Shown here: positions 61,100 through 64,000 of the stretch, piece after piece
Layout: each line of letters opens with the position of its first letter
Position numbering within the stretch: the stretch's first letter is position 1
Source: Oenanthe sinensis
Lineage: Eukaryota; Streptophyta; Magnoliopsida; Apiales; Apiaceae
Direction of reading: 5' to 3'
Assembly (NCBI GenBank): GCA_028671895.1
Contig: CM053796.1
Location: forward strand, 37,632,860 to 37,696,859
Length of the DNA stretch: 64,000 bases
Translations under genes and position numbers: made by a program
The notes under the pieces: model-generated
What the model was told of the DNA's origin: nothing
Databases searched by the model: none
What the model saw: only the letters and a program-made list of their open reading frames with translations

Positions 61100-64000
61100 T
61101 TTGAGGATTTAACTAAGATAAATATTATAATTGTTCACCTATTTTAAAAAAATATATATAATTAGAATTTATATCTATATACATTTTTTATAATATATAT
61201 ATATATTTATATATTTATAAAATTTATAATTTATACATATTTTATATATACCGAATGAATAAATAATCATATATAATAATACTAGTCACATTTTGAATAC
61301 AAACAAGTAATGAATATAGAAAATAAATAAATAAAGGCTGCCAGGACAGAATTAGCCCATAATCAGACCTGTATTTTAATGATTTTAACCTCAATATCAT
61401 CGAATTTGTTATCAGGATGTAAACGAAAGATGTAGATTTTGAAAATACGTTTCCAGAATGATATTACACATAATTTGTGGATACAGAATCAATTTACTAA
61501 GAATTTTCAAAATTGTAACACAACAACTCATTTTAACACGAATATATTTGATAAACGGCAGATTTTGACATACTTAAAAGCCGAATTTCAGAAAATTCAA
61601 AGAATGAAAGTTGTAGATAATTAAAATACTCTTTTAAAGACAGTAAAATCATGACAAAACGATAAATAACAAATTAAATACAAATTTTATAATCACTCAG
61701 CAAAGACACAAAGCACTAAAAAATATACATACGAAGATCCGAAAACTAAAACCGTTAACTAGATCCGATAATCAAAATTATTTATATCTAAACATATATC
61801 CACACAATTCAAAACAATAACTCATGTAAAGATTTATACAATATCATGTAAAAACTCATACAAAATCATATATACATAGATTATACCACAAATATGGGTT
61901 TCGATAACAATCATTTTATAAGCATGCAAGGGATCACTTATATATATATATATATATTATCACATACATACATACATACATACATATACATATAAGAGTG
62001 TGATTACCGATATAAATGGTGTTCTTGATGAAGTGGTTCACAACCTACTCTACAGTTTTTCTTCCTTCATCTCCAATATATTATTCATATACTAATAGTT
62101 ACAGTTGCTGACATTAACAACCATAAATATTATCTCTAATTAATACTATTATTCTAATATTTATCTTATTTCCATTTTTTAAACATTCTCAAATTAAAAA
62201 AAAATCTCTTAACAAGTCAAATACCATATAATAAATAATAAAACAATTATTTACATTGCCAAAATATTTAATAAAGTTGATCATAAGAATTGAGGATATT
62301 ACAATTTATATTTGAACCTCTTGTTGAAACAGGTCAACTATTTGTTTAGCTGGTCATATTATATTCAAGAGATAATTAAGAGTCAAGAGTCAATAAAAAT
62401 TGTTTCACATTCTTTCTAATTCTCCAAATTCAAAATTTTAGCAAATATCCTTGAAGTTAATTCTTGAAAATACACTTGTGTAATTGGGTGGCGTCCTGAC
62501 TTAATCTGCGGATGATCCATCAAACTCCCGTCATCAAGTAGATGAGCTCATTAAGAACAGTACCTTTAACCCGATCTAGCTTAAAGCGCATTAAAATGTC
62601 ATTTTTCAGTACTTGAGATACGTCAATGCGAAAATTGTCGCAGTTGTATATCCATCATCAGGTATACTTTTGCAGTATGTTCTCCCACAAAAGAGACCCT
62701 TTTGACTTTAGTAATGACATTCCTACATTAATAGTCCGCGACCAATAACCACCCATTAAAGGTACTCATTGCAAACTCTGTGTCGTAAAAACCTTGTGCC
62801 CCAAAACTCTTCTACAGTGACATTTGAATCTAGGAAATATCAGTACCGATGTATATTCGATAAAAGTTCATTAGAATACATGATTTACAATAAATGGAAG
62901 TCATATTATGATGAACCATACGGGTATTAGATTATGGATGACAAATCCAGATGGAGCATTTGTAAGGCTAATCTTATACATCCATTTGGCAACTAAAATG
63001 ATATAATTAGACATAGAAAGAGTGGGAAACACTAGGACATTAGAAACAAAAAAAAATCATTATCTTAATTTATCTAGTAAATATAATTATTAACGTATCA
63101 TTTCCTCCTTTTGTCATCATTTTTAACAAATATAATTCTCCAGTCACTTTCAAAAAGCAGTCTTATTTATCATCCTTTTATTATTTCTCAACATTAAGAC
63201 ATCATCGAATATAAGAATTTTTTTCTCTTAAAAATACCATTTTATTAAAATATTTGAAGGAACTTGATAACTGAATATCTTGCTTCTTATTTTTCATAAT
63301 ATTAATGGAATGACATACTAGCTAATTAAAATAACTAATATAATTATGGAGATTAACCTTAACTTGTAGTTTGAAATAGTATAATTCCGTCTTTAAATTA
63401 TTCGATTGGTCAACAATTTTGACGCATAAATAATTGTTAACTTGTTTCATATATTTTTTGATTTTAACTTAGGTTGAAGTTCTTAACTTACAAATTTGAG
63501 ACATGTAATAGATAATTAATTTGTATTTTTATAATAATATATTTTTTAAATAAACTATCATTGAAGCGAGAATGAAAACAGGCGAGGAGCCCAATAGTCT
63601 CCTTGTATTTCTATAATCAATTTTATTGATAATAAATTAGCTGTCATTTGAAAACTATTAACTCGGACAATGTATTGTAGATTTGTGATGTGTGACGAAA
63701 AACAGATTTAGAAAAAAAAAGTTAAGTATCAGATTATTTTTTAGTATACACTTTTACAAGAAAAATTGGAAAAACATTTTTATAATTATATAAAAATTTT
63801 AATAATGAAATTTTGTTAAAATTATTTTAGGAAGAACACATATCTTTTTTATAGTCCCTCGCTAATTTGCACTACTAGCAAAATGGATCTGTATCCGAAG
63901 AACCAAACCGAAATTCATGAAACTGAATATGATTTTGTATATGAATTACATAATTGTATATAATATTCAAAAATCAATTTGATCCGAACCGAAAATTACT
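61100..64000. other. AT-rich end of window; no gene seen
   Basis: Only microsatellites are clear. A less AT-rich patch at about 62480-62860 shows no domain I can name in any frame. The right end may be the flank of a gene outside the window. Confidence 0.4.
61939..61990. repeat. Compound (TA)n / (CATA)n microsatellite
   Basis: About nine TA units followed by about six CATA units. Confidence 0.9.

Noticed and set aside
62480..62860. Less AT-rich patch considered as an exon
   Set aside because: Stops in all frames I translated and no recognisable protein motif.

Overview
The window is nuclear DNA from a eudicot plant. It is AT-rich, its genes have GT-AG introns, it carries a eudicot-type tRNA-Gly(GCC), many small DNA transposons, and a TIR-NBS-LRR resistance gene (a class absent from grasses). 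A carrot EP1-type secreted glycoprotein copy hints at an Apiaceae or related asterid genome, but that is only a hint. Exon boundaries below were read by hand from splice signals, reading phase and family homology.

Layout. A trichome-birefringence-like (TBL) O-acetyltransferase gene lies on the minus strand at 0.9-4.0 kb; its TATA box sits in a 43-bp tandem duplication. From 4.6 to 9.3 kb are nested MITEs and an 870-bp fold-back element. A small EG45/plant-natriuretic-peptide-like gene follows at 12.5 kb (minus). At 13.7-16.2 kb a decayed hAT transposon sits inside an older MITE, with intact 8-bp target duplications. An armadillo-repeat gene (18.3-21.1 kb, minus) and a tRNA-Gly (24.0 kb, minus) follow. 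At about 25.1 kb is a dead bHLH transcription-factor relic, at 27.4 kb a heavy-metal-associated isoprenylated protein (HIPP, plus), and at 28.1-31.2 kb a ten-exon DUF676 lipase (minus).

Two co-oriented genes of typical pollen families, a GH28 exopolygalacturonase (35.3-37.2 kb) and an Ole e 1-like secreted protein (38.0-38.8 kb), stand next to each other. The largest gene is a five-exon TIR-NBS-LRR (42.6-48.0 kb, 1342 aa). Its LRR region grew by an exact 213-bp unit, and its post-LRR C-JID domain contains a separate 40-residue tandem amplification; this is the most striking feature of the window. After it come retroelement debris with a GC-rich island (49.6-50.5 kb), an EP1-like lectin/PAN glycoprotein gene broken by a one-base frameshift (51.0-52.3 kb), a LINE RNase H remnant (52.8 kb), a Stowaway MITE (54.0 kb), a DUF4228/PADRE gene (55.0 kb, minus) and an intronless PYR/PYL-type abscisic-acid receptor with altered gate and latch residues (60.1 kb). 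The last 3 kb hold no gene I can recognise.

The genes do not form a pathway. Several belong to cell-wall or secreted families (TBL, EG45, polygalacturonase, Ole e 1, EP1) and others to defence or ABA signalling (TNL, PADRE, PYL).
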